Part shown: in pieces, positions 52,457-62,206 of the stretch
Numbering within the stretch: position 1 is the stretch's first letter
Layout of the letters: every line of letters begins with the position of its first letter
Assembly (NCBI GenBank): GCA_016584305.1
Contig: JACEEZ010016426.1
Span: 18,501-82,500 of the forward strand
Reading direction: 5' to 3'
DNA from: Chionoecetes opilio
Taxonomy: Eukaryota > Arthropoda > Malacostraca > Decapoda > Majidae
DNA length: 64,000 nt
Program-made: the position numbers and the translations under genes
Notes under the pieces: model-generated
What the model was told of the DNA's origin: nothing
Database searches by the model: none
The model's input: the letters and a program-made list of their open reading frames with translations, nothing else

Positions 52457-55400
52457 AACGTACGCAGTGCGCGATGCCCTATACGTACGCAGTGCACGAT
52501 GCCCTATACGTACGCAGTGCGCGATGCCCTATACGTACGCAGTGCGCGATGCCCTATACGTACGCAGTGCGCGATGCCCTATACGTACGCAGTGCGCGAT
52601 GCCCTATACGTACGCAGTGCGCGATGCCTATAAGTACGCAGTGCGCGATGCCCTATACGTACGCAGTGCGCGATGCCCTATACGTACGCAGTGCGCGATG
52701 CCTTATACGTACGCAGTGCGCGATGCCCTATATGTAAGTAGTGCGCGATGCCCTATACGTACGCAGTGCGCGATGCCCTATACGTACGCAGTGCGCGATG
52801 CCCTATAAGTACGCAGTGCGCGATGCCCTATACGTACGCAGTGCGCGATGCACTATAACGTACGCAGTGCGCGATGCCCTATACGTATGCAGTGCGCGAT
52901 GCCCTATACGTACGCAGTGCGCGATGCCCTATAAGTACGCAGTGCACGATGCCCTATACGTACGCAGTGCGCGATGCCCTATAAGTACGCAGTGCACGAT
53001 GCCCTATAAGTACGCAGTGCCGATGCCCTATAAGTACGCAGTGCGCGATGCCCTATAAGTACGCAGTGCACGATGCCCTATAAGTACGCAGTGCGCGATG
53101 CCCTATAAGTACGCAGTGCGCGATGCCCTATAAGTACGCAGTGCACGATGCCCTATAAGTACGCAGTGCGCGATGCCCTATAAGTACGCAGTGCGCGATG
53201 CCCTATAAGTACGCAGTGCGCGATGCCCTATACGTACGCAGTGCGCGATGCCCTATAAGTACGCAGTGCGCGATGCCCTATAAGTACGCAGTGCGCGATG
53301 CCCTATAAGTACGCAGTGCGCGATGCCCTATACGTACGCAGTGCGCGATGCCCTATAAGTACGCAGTGCGCGATGCCCTATAAGTACGCAGTGCGCGATG
53401 CCCTATAAGTACGCAGTGCACGATGCCCTATACGTACGCAGTGCGCGATGCCCTATAAGTACGCAGTGCACGATGCCCTATAAGTACGCAGTGCACGATG
53501 CCCTATAAGTACGCAGTGCGCGATGCCCTATAAGTACGCAGTGCGCGATGCCCTATAAGTACGCAGTGCGCGATGCCCTATAAGTACGCAGTGCACGATG
53601 CCCTATAAGTACGCAGTGCACGATGCCCTATAAGTACGCAGTGCGCGATGCCCTATAAGTACGCAGTGCGCGATGCCCTATAAGTACGCAGTGCGCGATG
53701 CCCTATACGTACGCAGTGCGCGATGCCCTATAAGTACGCAGTGCACGATGCCCTATAAGTACGCAGTGCGCGATGCCCTATAAGTACGCAGTGCGCGATG
53801 CCCTATAAGTACGCAGTGCGCGATGCCCTATACGTACGCAGTGCGCGATGCCCTATAAGTACGCAGTGCGCGATGCCCTATAAGTACGCAGTGCGCGATG
53901 CCCTATAAGTACGCAGTGCGCGATGCCCTATAAGTACGCAGTGCGCGATGCCCTATAAGTACGCAGTGCGCGATGCCCTATAAGTACGCAGTGCGCGATG
54001 CCCTATAAGTACGCAGTGCGCGATGCCCTATAAGTACGCAGTGCGCGATGCCCTATACGTACGCAGTGCGCGATGCCCTATAAGTACGCAGTGCGCGATG
54101 CCCTATAAGTACGCAGTGCGCGATGCCCTATACGTACGCAGTGCGCGATGCCCTATAAGTACGCAGTGCGCGATGCCCTATAAGTACGCAGTGCGCGATG
54201 CCCTATAAGTACGCAGTGCGCGATGCCCCCATAAGTACGCAGTGCGCGATGCCCTATAAGTACGCAGTGCGCGATGCCCTATACGTACGCAGTGTGCGAT
54301 GCCCTATACGTACGCAGTGCGCGATGCCCATATACGTACGCAGTGCGCGATGCCCTATACGTACGCAGTGCGCGATGCCCTATACGTACGCAGTGCGCGA
54401 TGCCCTATACGTACGCAGTGCGCGATGCCCTATACGTACGCAGTGCGCGATGCCCTATACGTACGCAGTGCGCGATGCCCTATAAGTACGCAGTGCGCGA
54501 TGCCCTATAAGTACACAGTGCGCGATGCCCTATAAGTACGCAGTGCGCGATGCCCTATAAGTACGCAGTGCGCGATGCCCTATAAGTACGCAGTGCGCGA
54601 TGCCCTATAAGTACGCAGTGCGCGATGCCCTATAAGTACGCAGTGCGCGATGCCCTATAAGTACGCAGTGCGCGATGCCCTATACGTACGCAGTGCGCGA
54701 TGCCCTATACGTACGCAGTGCGCGATGCCCTATAAGTACGCAGTGCGCGATGCCCTATAAGTACGCAGTGCGCGATGCCCTATAAGTACGCAGTGCGCGA
54801 TGCCCTATAAGTACGCAGTGCGCGATGCCCTATACGTACGCAGTGCGCGATGCCCTATAATTACGCAGTGCGCGATGCCCTATAAGTACGCAGTGCGCGA
54901 TGCCCTATACGTACGCAGTGCGCGATGCCCTATAAGTACGCAGTGCGCGATGCCCTATAAGTACGCAGTGCGCGATGCCCTATACGTACGCAGTGCGCGA
55001 TGCCCTATAAGTACGGCCAGTGCACGATGCCCTATACGTACGCAGTGCGCGATGCCCTATACATACGCAGTGTGCGATGCCCTATACGTACGCAGTGCGC
55101 GATGCCCTATACGTACGCAGTGCGCGATGCCCTATACGTACGCAGTGCGCGATGCCCTATACGTACGCAGTGCGCGATGCCCTATACGTACGCAGTGCGC
55201 GATGCCCTATACGTACGCAGTGCGCGATGCCCTATACGTACGCAGTGCGCGATGCCCTATAAGTACGCAGTGCGCGATGCCCTATAAGTACGCAGTGCGC
55301 GATGCCCTATAAGTACGCAGTGCGCGATGCCCTATAAGTACGCAGTGCGCGATGCCCTATAGTACGCAGTGCGCGATGCCCTATAAGTACGCAGTGCGCG

Positions 55401-56643
55401 ATGCCCTATAAGTACGCAGTGCGCGATGCCCTATACGTACGCAGTGCGCGATGCCCTATACGTACGCAGTGCGCGATGCCCTATACGTACGCAGTGCGCG
55501 ATGCCCTATACGTACGCAGTGAGCGATGCCCTATAAGTACGCAGTGCGCGATGCCCTATACGTACGCAGTGCGCGATGCCCTATACGTACGCAGTGCGCG
55601 ATGCCCTATACGTACGCAGTGAGCGATGCCCTATAAGTACGCAGTGCGCGATGCCCTATACGTACGCAGTGCGCGATGCCCTATACGTACGCAGTGTGCG
55701 ATGCCCTATACGTACGCAGTGCACGATGCCCTATACGTACGCAGTGCGCGATGCCCTATACGTACGCAGTGCGCGATGCCCTATACGTACGCAGTGCGCG
55801 ATGCCCTATACGTACGCAGTGCTCGATGCCCTATACGTACGCAGTGTGCGATGCCCTATACGTACGCAGTGCACGATGCCCTATACGTACGCAGTGCGCG
55901 ATGCCCTATACGTACGCAGTGGCGATGCCCTATACGTACGCAGTGCGCGATGCCCTATACGTACGCAGTGCGCGATGCCCTATACGTACGCAGTGCGCGA
56001 TGCCACTATACGTACGCAGTGCGCGATGCCCTATACGTACGCAGTGCGCGATGCCCTATACGTACGCAGTGCGCGATGCCCTATACGTACGCAGTGCGCG
56101 ATGCCCTATACGTACGCAGTGCGCGATGCCCTATACGTACGCAGTGCGCGATGCCCTATACGTACGCAGTGCGCGATGCCCTATAAGTACGCAGTGCGCG
56201 ATGCCCTATAAGTACGCAGTGCGCGATGCCCTATAAGTACGCAGTGCGCGATGCCCTATACGTACGCAGTGCGCGATGCCCTATAAGTACGCAGTGCGCG
56301 ATGCCCTATACGTACGCAGTGCGCGATGCCCTATAAGTACGCAGTGCGCGATGCCCTATACGTACGCAGTGCGCGATGCCCTATAAGTACGCAGTGCGCG
56401 ATGCCCTATACGTACGCAGTGCGCGATGCCCTATACGTACGCAGTGCGCGATGCCCTATACGTACGCAGTGCGCGATGCACTATAAGTACGCAGTGCGCG
56501 ATGCCCTATACGTACGCAGTGCGCCATGCCCTATACGTACGCAGTGTGCGATGCCTTATACGTACGCAGTGTGCGATGCCCTATACGTACGCAGTGCGCA
56601 ATGCCCTATACGTACGCAGTGCGCGATGCCCTATATGTACGCA
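52457..56643 (+). repeat. 25-bp tandem satellite, about 167 units (4.2 kb)
   Basis: The unit has core TACGTACGCAGTGCGCG plus an ATGCCC-containing remainder, 25 bases in total (for example 52492-52516). One position alternates C/A (TACGTACG or TAAGTACG) in blocks. C forms dominate 52457-52800, 54290-54475, 55020-55255 and 55430-56180; A forms dominate 53030-54270 and other stretches. Rarer variants (GCACG, GTGCG) look like CpG decay. The unit has no stop in the C form in any + frame, which creates spurious long frames with a repeated MPYTYAVRDALYVRSARC peptide. Single-base indels at 53020, 54229, 55016, 55361 and 55920 shift the register. Confidence 0.97.
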
Positions 56644-57197
56644 TGTATTTACCTAGTTTACCTAGTAGTGTTTTACAGGACCTGAGCTACACTCGTGTGG
56701 TCCCGTCTCCGTATCTACATTTATCCAGTCTTTCTTTCATTTGGTGCACATTCTGTGTTGATATCACCTCCTCGTTTAGTCCATTCCAAACTTCTACATT
56801 TCTATGAGGGAAGCTGTACTTCTTTAGGTTGTTCAGGCATCTCCCTTTTCCTAGTTGTTTTGTATGTCCTCTTGTGTATCGACCTTCTCTTTGTTTCCTA
56901 GTCAGTAGTCTCTCATTGTCTGTTTCTTCCATCTTAGTTATCAGCTTAAACATTGTTATTAAGTCTCCTCTTTCTCTTCTCTGCTCGAATGTTGGCAACT
57001 TTATTTCTTTCAACCTTTCCTCATAAGAGTTTTTCTAGCTCTGGTACCATCTTTGTTGCCATTCTCTGTATCCTCTCCAACTTTTTTACATGCTTCTTTT
57101 TACATGGGGACCATACAATGGCAGCATATTCTATTTTTGGTCGGATCATTGTAGTAATTATCTTTCATCATATTTTTGTTGATATTTTCTTTTTTCT

Positions 57198-58967
57198 TTA
57201 CATCACAAAGGACTGGCCAAGGGCACAACAAAAAGAGGTAACACAAAGCCCGCTTAGTTGCCAGTCCCTATAAAGAAGACAGTAAGAGAATAAAAAAAGG
57301 GGGGTGGGCCAATTTAGTTCGGGAGGTGTCTCGTTACTGTTTTCTTGAAAAAAAACTAAGTCGTAGGATGGTGGAAAAATAGAAACAGGAAGAGAGTTCC
57401 AGAGTTTACCAGTGAAAGGGATGAAAAAGTAAAGATACTGATGAACTCTTGCATTAGGAAGATGGACAGAATAGGGATGATAATGAATGGAAAGTCTTGT
57501 GCAGCGAGGCCGCGGGAGGGGGGGAGGCATGCAGTTAGCAAGTTCAGAAGAGCAGTGAGCATGAAAATATCGGTAGAAGATAGCAAGAGAAGCAACATTG
57601 CGGTGGTGATTTAAAGATTGAAGACAGTCAGTCAGAGGAGGTGAGGGATGAGACGAAAAGCTTTTGACTCAACCCTGTTTAGAAGAACTAAACAACCCCG
57701 TTTATGAGTGGATCCTCCCCAAATATGTGAGACATAATCCATACATGGGCGAATAAGGCCCCTGTACAGAGCAAGCAAATGGGAGGGAGAAAAAATGGAC
57801 GCAGATGCCACAGGACACCAAACTTCTTAGAAGCTGTTTTAGCAAGAGATGAGATGTGAGATTTCCAGTTAAGATTTTTAGTAAAGGATAGTCCAAGAAT
57901 GTTCATTGTAGAAGGAGATAGTTGAGTGTCATTGAAGAAGAGGGGATAGTTATCTGGTAGGTTTTGTCGAGTAGATAGGTGAAGAAATTGGGCTTTTGAG
58001 TCATTGAACCAAACAAGGTTTGCTTTGCCCAAATCAGAAATTATAGAAAGATCAGAAGTTAGGCGCTCGGTGGCATCTCTCCGTGAATCACTTACTTCCT
58101 GTTGAATTGGACGTCTAGTAAATGACGTTGAAAAATGCAGGGTAGAATCATCAGCGTAGGAGTGGATAGGGCTTTGAGTTAGACTTAGAAGATCATTAAT
58201 GAATAATAGAAAGAGAGTGGGTGATAGGACAGAACCCTGGGGAACACCCCTATTGATAGATTTAGGAGAAGAACAATGTCCGTCTACAATAGCTGCAATA
58301 GAACGGTTTGAAAGGAAACTTAAGATGAAGGTACAGAGAGAAGGATAGAAACCGAATGAGGGTAGTTTCGAAATTAAAGATTTGTGCCAGACTCTATCAA
58401 AAGCTTTTGATATGTCAAGGGCAACAGCAAAAGTTTCACCGAAACCCCTAAAGGAGGATGACCAATACTCAGTTAGGAAAGCTAGAAGATAGCCAGTAGA
58501 TCGCCCTTTACGGAAACCATACTGACGATCAGAAAGAAGATTGTGAGCAGATAGATGCTTAAGAATCTTATTAAGTATAGATTCAAAATCTTCAGAAAGG
58601 CAGGAAGTCAAAGCTATAGGACGGTAGTTTGAAGGATTAGAACGGTCACCCTTCTTAGGAACAGGTTGGATGTAAGCAAACTTCCAGCAAGGAGGGAAGG
58701 TGGAAGTAGATAGACAAAGACGGAAAAGTTTGACCAGGCAGGGTGCAAGCACAGAAGCACAATTTTTTAGAACAATAGGAGGGACTCCGTCAGGACCGTA
58801 AGCCTTCCGAGGATCTAGGCCAGAAAGGGCAAAGAAAACATCATTACGAAGGATCTTAATAGCAGGCATAATATAGTCAGAGGGTGGAGGAGAAGGAGGA
58901 ACAAGCTCTTCATCAACCAGAGTGGAAATTTCAGCAAAGGTTTGAGCGAAGAGTTCAGCTTTAGAAA
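57198..58967 (-). pseudogene. LINE ORF2 remnant with intact reverse-transcriptase motifs
   Basis: From 58967 leftwards: EAQTFAEISTLVDEEL-like linker, LDPRKAYGPDGVPPIVLKNC, PVPKKGDRSNPSNYRPIALT, LLSDRQYGFRKGRSTGYLLA, ALDISKAFDRVWHKSLISKL, INRGVPQGSVLSPTLFLLF, IHSYADDSTLHF (YADD), NILGLSFTKNLNWKSHISSL. The open frame spans about 425 codons to 57688. A shifted frame to 57198 gives the C-terminus with IPFTGKLWNSLPVSIFPPSY. The frameshift near 57690-57720 and the MITE upstream are the visible lesions. Confidence 0.87.
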
Positions 58968-58969
58968 TA

Positions 58970-59336
58970 CAGGGAGGTCCCGTTATACGAGCATTCGGTA
59001 TACGAGAATCCAATGATACGAGATGTGTAAATTAGGGTCTATTTTCAATATACGAGATTGAAAATCCAATGCTACGACATTCAAACTGGGGTGAGTAAAA
59101 TTACCAAGTTATTTACTAAAATAAATTAAAAGTTATTTACTTAAGTAAATTACAAGTTATTTACTTAAGTAAATTACAAGTTATTTACTAATTTTTTTTT
59201 TTTTTTTTTTTTTAATTGATGGGGTCCTGGAACCAAACCTATATTTTACCATTAGTTATGTGTTTCGTTATACGAGATTTCACTTTACGAGTATGCCAGG
59301 TGGAACCTAACTGCTCGTATCTTCGGGACCTCCCTG
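58970..59336 (-). mobile_element. Short CAGGGAGGTCCC MITE inside the LINE
   Basis: The ends CAGGGAGGTCCCGTTATACG and complement are preceded by TA. It is 367 bases long, inverted relative to the 38192 copy, and lacks the duplicated internal unit. A TAAGTAAATTACAAGTTATT repeat at 59100-59190 matches the expansion at 30730-30800. Confidence 0.88.
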
Positions 59337-59825
59337 TTGATGAGACAGCTGTGGAGCCATCTGGGTGAAGCATAGCAGGGAAAGATGAAGAAGAAAAATT
59401 GTTAGAGATGTTAGATGCCCTGTTAGATGCCAGAAGTCATGAGAGGAATTCGACTCAGAAAGATTATGACATTTTCTATGAATGAAGGCATTTTTGGTAA
59501 GTTAAAGTAAAAAATTGTCATGATTACGGGCAGAAATGAAATGCCACTCTAGTATTCTTTAACATCCTGTATGTATCTCCAAATATTTTATTTATATGTT
59601 TTTCTGGTTGTAGGTTATTCTGCATTATCACTCCCAGGTCCTTTTCTTCCTTAACTTGTGCAATTATTTAATTTCCTATTTTATATGGCCATTTATATAT
59701 CTTCGCTTTTTCCAATTTCCATCACATGACACTTCTTCACATTAAATTCCATTTCCCATCTTCTGCTCCATTCGTAGATCTAGTTCAGGTCATTTTGTAG
59801 TGTTCCACAGTCTTTATACTGAAAC

Positions 59826-60093
59826 GAAGGATGGGGGGGGGGGGGTGTCATCCACCACCCTCAAATTCGTCACACAACTAACGGCTCGGGGCTATGGAGG
59901 GGACGGGAAGGACTGAAGGGAAACCCTTTACTACTGTGCACGGCTTTTATTTACACACTAGTATCCACTGTACATTATTTACAAGGCACGCAGGCCAGCA
60001 ATTCCCGCGAGTTACTTTCTCTGTCGCCCCCGTATTACTACGCGGCACTGCTATGCCAACACAACACAGGGTACACGCTCTCCGCCGCAACAC
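59826..60093. other. Spacer without recognised feature
   Basis: It includes a G13 run at 59835 and a moderately GC-rich segment that becomes the target of the hAT MITE. Its last bases, CGCAACAC (60086-60093), are the left target duplication. Confidence 0.5.
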
Positions 60094-60799
60094 CAGTGTT
60101 GCCAACCGTAGGGCGATCGCTCTACGCGTAAGGCCATTCAGCATCATATCATGGCTTGTAGGGCCGTAGGGCGATTTTACAGAAACTGAGCAAAACGTAG
60201 GGCGATTTTGAATTTTTGGTATGCGTTATATTTACTTTGCAACAAAAGATAAATAATATAAGAGGAAAGGAAATATGTTAAATAAAGATAGTATGTTTTC
60301 AATTTTCTCTTATTACCTTCTAGAAAAACTGGTTAAATGAAAGCTAATGAGTGAATCTGGCAGCTGCCCACGGAACAGCTGCTGGTCCGCTGGTGTGGCT
60401 GTAAGCATGAACAGGGATAAGACAGGTCTAGCTAGATTTTGTGAGTGTGCTGCCGTCCTCTGTGGAACCTGGTGGAAGCTGGGTATCCGCTGTTGCATTT
60501 TGTATCATATTCTTGGTTGCGTATCATTCAGTGGTACGGTACGCTGCAATAAGGTATATTTCATCGGTGTGTCATTACCAAAACATCCATATGAAGAACA
60601 GCATGCACTGTTGTATGTTAATTATTATTATGAATTTTTAATTTTTATTATTATTATTATTATTATGTTATTCTGATTTACAAAGATTATGGAAACTGCT
60701 ATGTCGATTTTCATCCTGAACCGTAGGGCGACGAAGGAAAATGTAGGGCGTTTTCAGTGTCTGAGTAGGGCAAAGAAATTTTAGGGGTTGGCATCACTG
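60094..60799. mobile_element. hAT MITE with perfect 8-bp target duplication
   Basis: The ends CAGTGTTGCCAACC and complement of the right end CAGTGATGCCAACC are inverted. CGCAACAC flanks both sides (60086-60093 and 60800-60807). CGTAGGGCGAT-type phrases repeat near both ends (60107, 60167, 60209, 60720, 60750). No transposase. Confidence 0.9.
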
Positions 60800-61407
60800 C
60801 GCAACACTCGCAGTCCCAACACACTGGCTGGCTCACCGCACCCGCGAACAGTCTCTCCCTCCCAATTAACACACTGTCCAACCGCCGTGTTACGCAGTCC
60901 TTCACAGGGTGTCGCCCTTTTTCACACTGACTCGCAGTTGCCGCCGTGATGAGGCAACTCTTGTCCCCTTCAGGAGGACGAGGAGAGAGGGGACTGGGCC
61001 TCTCAGCAGTGGCGTAGCTAGGTATTTATCATTGGGGGGGCACCTGGGGGGGCACTAGATGAGCCGAACAAGCCCATACAGCTGGGGAGTTTGGTGGGGA
61101 CTGGGGACTTACTTTCACTTACAGTGCCAAGACCCCCCCCCTCTTGCTTGCATATTTTGCATTCTGACCAATATCAAGAGTATATCTGATTTCGTATGGA
61201 CTATGGAAGGTTATTAGATTTTATTCTAGGAGTGTGTGTTGAGTACTGTAGGGTATCATCCAGTTGCTGATGGAGAACGAAATAAAGCAGTCACGACCAA
61301 AAATTTAATACATATATTAGCACTTATACAAAATGGAAATAACATAATTGATACTGAAAATAAAGAAAAAAAGTTTTAAAGAAAGTTTTAAAGCAGCAGG
61401 CAAAGAA

Positions 61408-61960
61408 TTATTTTTTTCCCCACTGAGAAAGTGAGAATACCTCACTTAAGCAGAATTCTTCTGTTTTTGTGGTTCTCAGCAAACTTATCAACAAATATAT
61501 GAAAAATACTTCTAAATCAAGGCTTTTAACTCGCCTGTTTTCAATTGACAACGCAGCAAGATTACCTAATCTCTCATTGCCCATTGTATTTCTCAGTGTA
61601 GTTTTGATTAATTTCAGAGCAGAGAAGCTTCTCTCTGTTGAAGCTGATGACACAGGTAATACTACAGAAATTTTGGCCAGTCTGTAGAACTCAGGAAATG
61701 CCTCTTCATATGGACCAAGAATTCTCACTAAATCTAACAGTGATTTGGGCTTTTCATTGTCACTTACATATCCTTATAGCGTCATTCTAACATGCGTTTT
61801 GCAGAGTGCAGCTCATGGTTAAGATCTTCCTCATTAGCACGAAATGCATGAATAAGTCCAGACATTTTCTCAAAAGATAAGAACTCAGTACTTTGTGGAT
61901 TCAGTGCCTGTAATGCTTTCATAAGTTCACATGCTTCATTACTGAAGCGCCTTGTCATTT
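61408..61960 (-). pseudogene. hAT transposase C-terminal remnant (ZMYM1-like)
   Basis: On the minus strand from 61960: MTRRFSNEACELMKALQAL, NPQSTEFLSFEKMSGLIHAF and ELHSAKRML, then TGA. After a shift comes FPEFYRLAKISVVLPVSSAS, TERSFSALKLIKTTLRNTMG and ERLGNLAALSIENRRV. The PVSSASTERSFSALK block is the hATC motif. At least one stop and one frameshift are present. Confidence 0.85.
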
Positions 61961-61973
61961 ATTATTACCCTTT

Positions 61974-62157
61974 GTAGGGGTAGCACGCTCGGTTCACAAC
62001 CGAGAAGTTCTGGGTTCGATCCCCGGGCGGATCGGAAACAGTTGGGCTGTTTCCTTAAAACCCGAGCCCCTGTCCACCCAGCAGTGAATGGGTACCGGGT
62101 GTTAGCCGGGGGTTTGTGACCCGCCTCCCGGGGTGCTGGCTTCGGCCAACACTATAA
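61974..62157 (+). mobile_element. tRNA-derived SINE, Val(CAC)-like head, second copy
   Basis: TGTAGGGGTAGCACGC (A-box side), anticodon arm CTCGG-TTCACAA-CCGAG, B box GGGTTCGATCCC, then CTGTTTCCTTAAAACCCG and a body ending GGTGCTGGCTTCGGCC. It matches 6932-7152 (inverted) over its full length and lies beside the hAT remnant. Confidence 0.82.
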
Positions 62158-62164
62158 GCACTAG

Positions 62165-62206
62165 CAGACAGCTCTCTCTCCTCCAAGGAAGAGAGAGAGC
62201 TGTCTG
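62165..62206. repeat. Perfect 16-bp-arm hairpin
   Basis: CAGACAGCTCTCTCTC (62165-62180) and its exact complement (62191-62206) enclose a 10-base loop, just after the SINE. It is probably a small MITE relic or hairpin of the hAT body. Confidence 0.85.

Larger units (their letters stand above)
57184..59545 (-). mobile_element. Nimb/I-like LINE inserted in LINE A, itself carrying a MITE
   Basis: Coding runs leftwards. The 3' end at 57184-57215 is A-rich on the coding strand (ttctttacatcacaaag in + orientation). The 5' part (59337-59545) lies beyond a MITE at 58970-59336. The reverse-transcriptase style (NYRPIALTS, DISKAFDRVWHKSLISKLPS, GVPQGSVLSPTLFLLFINDL) differs clearly from families A and B. 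Nimb or I-type is my best guess. Confidence 0.82.
56646..59825 (-). mobile_element. LINE family A, split by a second LINE
   Basis: 56646-57183 reads on the minus strand as the C-terminal part (LPTFEQRRERGDLITMFKLI, FPHRNVEVWNGLNEEVISTQ, CRYGDGTTRV) plus the CTAGGTAAATAC-type 3' end directly against the satellite. 59546-59825 continues the upstream part (HFNPEKHINK-like and WEMEFNVKKC-like readings). The 57184-59545 segment is a different LINE inserted between them. Confidence 0.82.

Noticed and set aside
52457..56643. Long open frames (up to 211 codons) encoding a repeated MPYTYAVRDALYVRSARC-like peptide
   Set aside because: They follow from a 25-base unit lacking stop codons; all three + frames are open wherever the C variant dominates, and the A variant creates TAA in one frame. 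Single-base indels shift the frame, and there is no start context or splice signal.
52457..56643. CRISPR-like direct repeat array
   Set aside because: Units are contiguous with no spacers, and the window is eukaryotic with introns and SINEs.
58970..59013. N-terminus of the 441-residue LINE frame beginning [12 protein letters not shown]
   Set aside because: Those codons belong to the end of the inserted MITE and occur again in the MITE at 33698-33741, so the LINE coding starts at about 58967.
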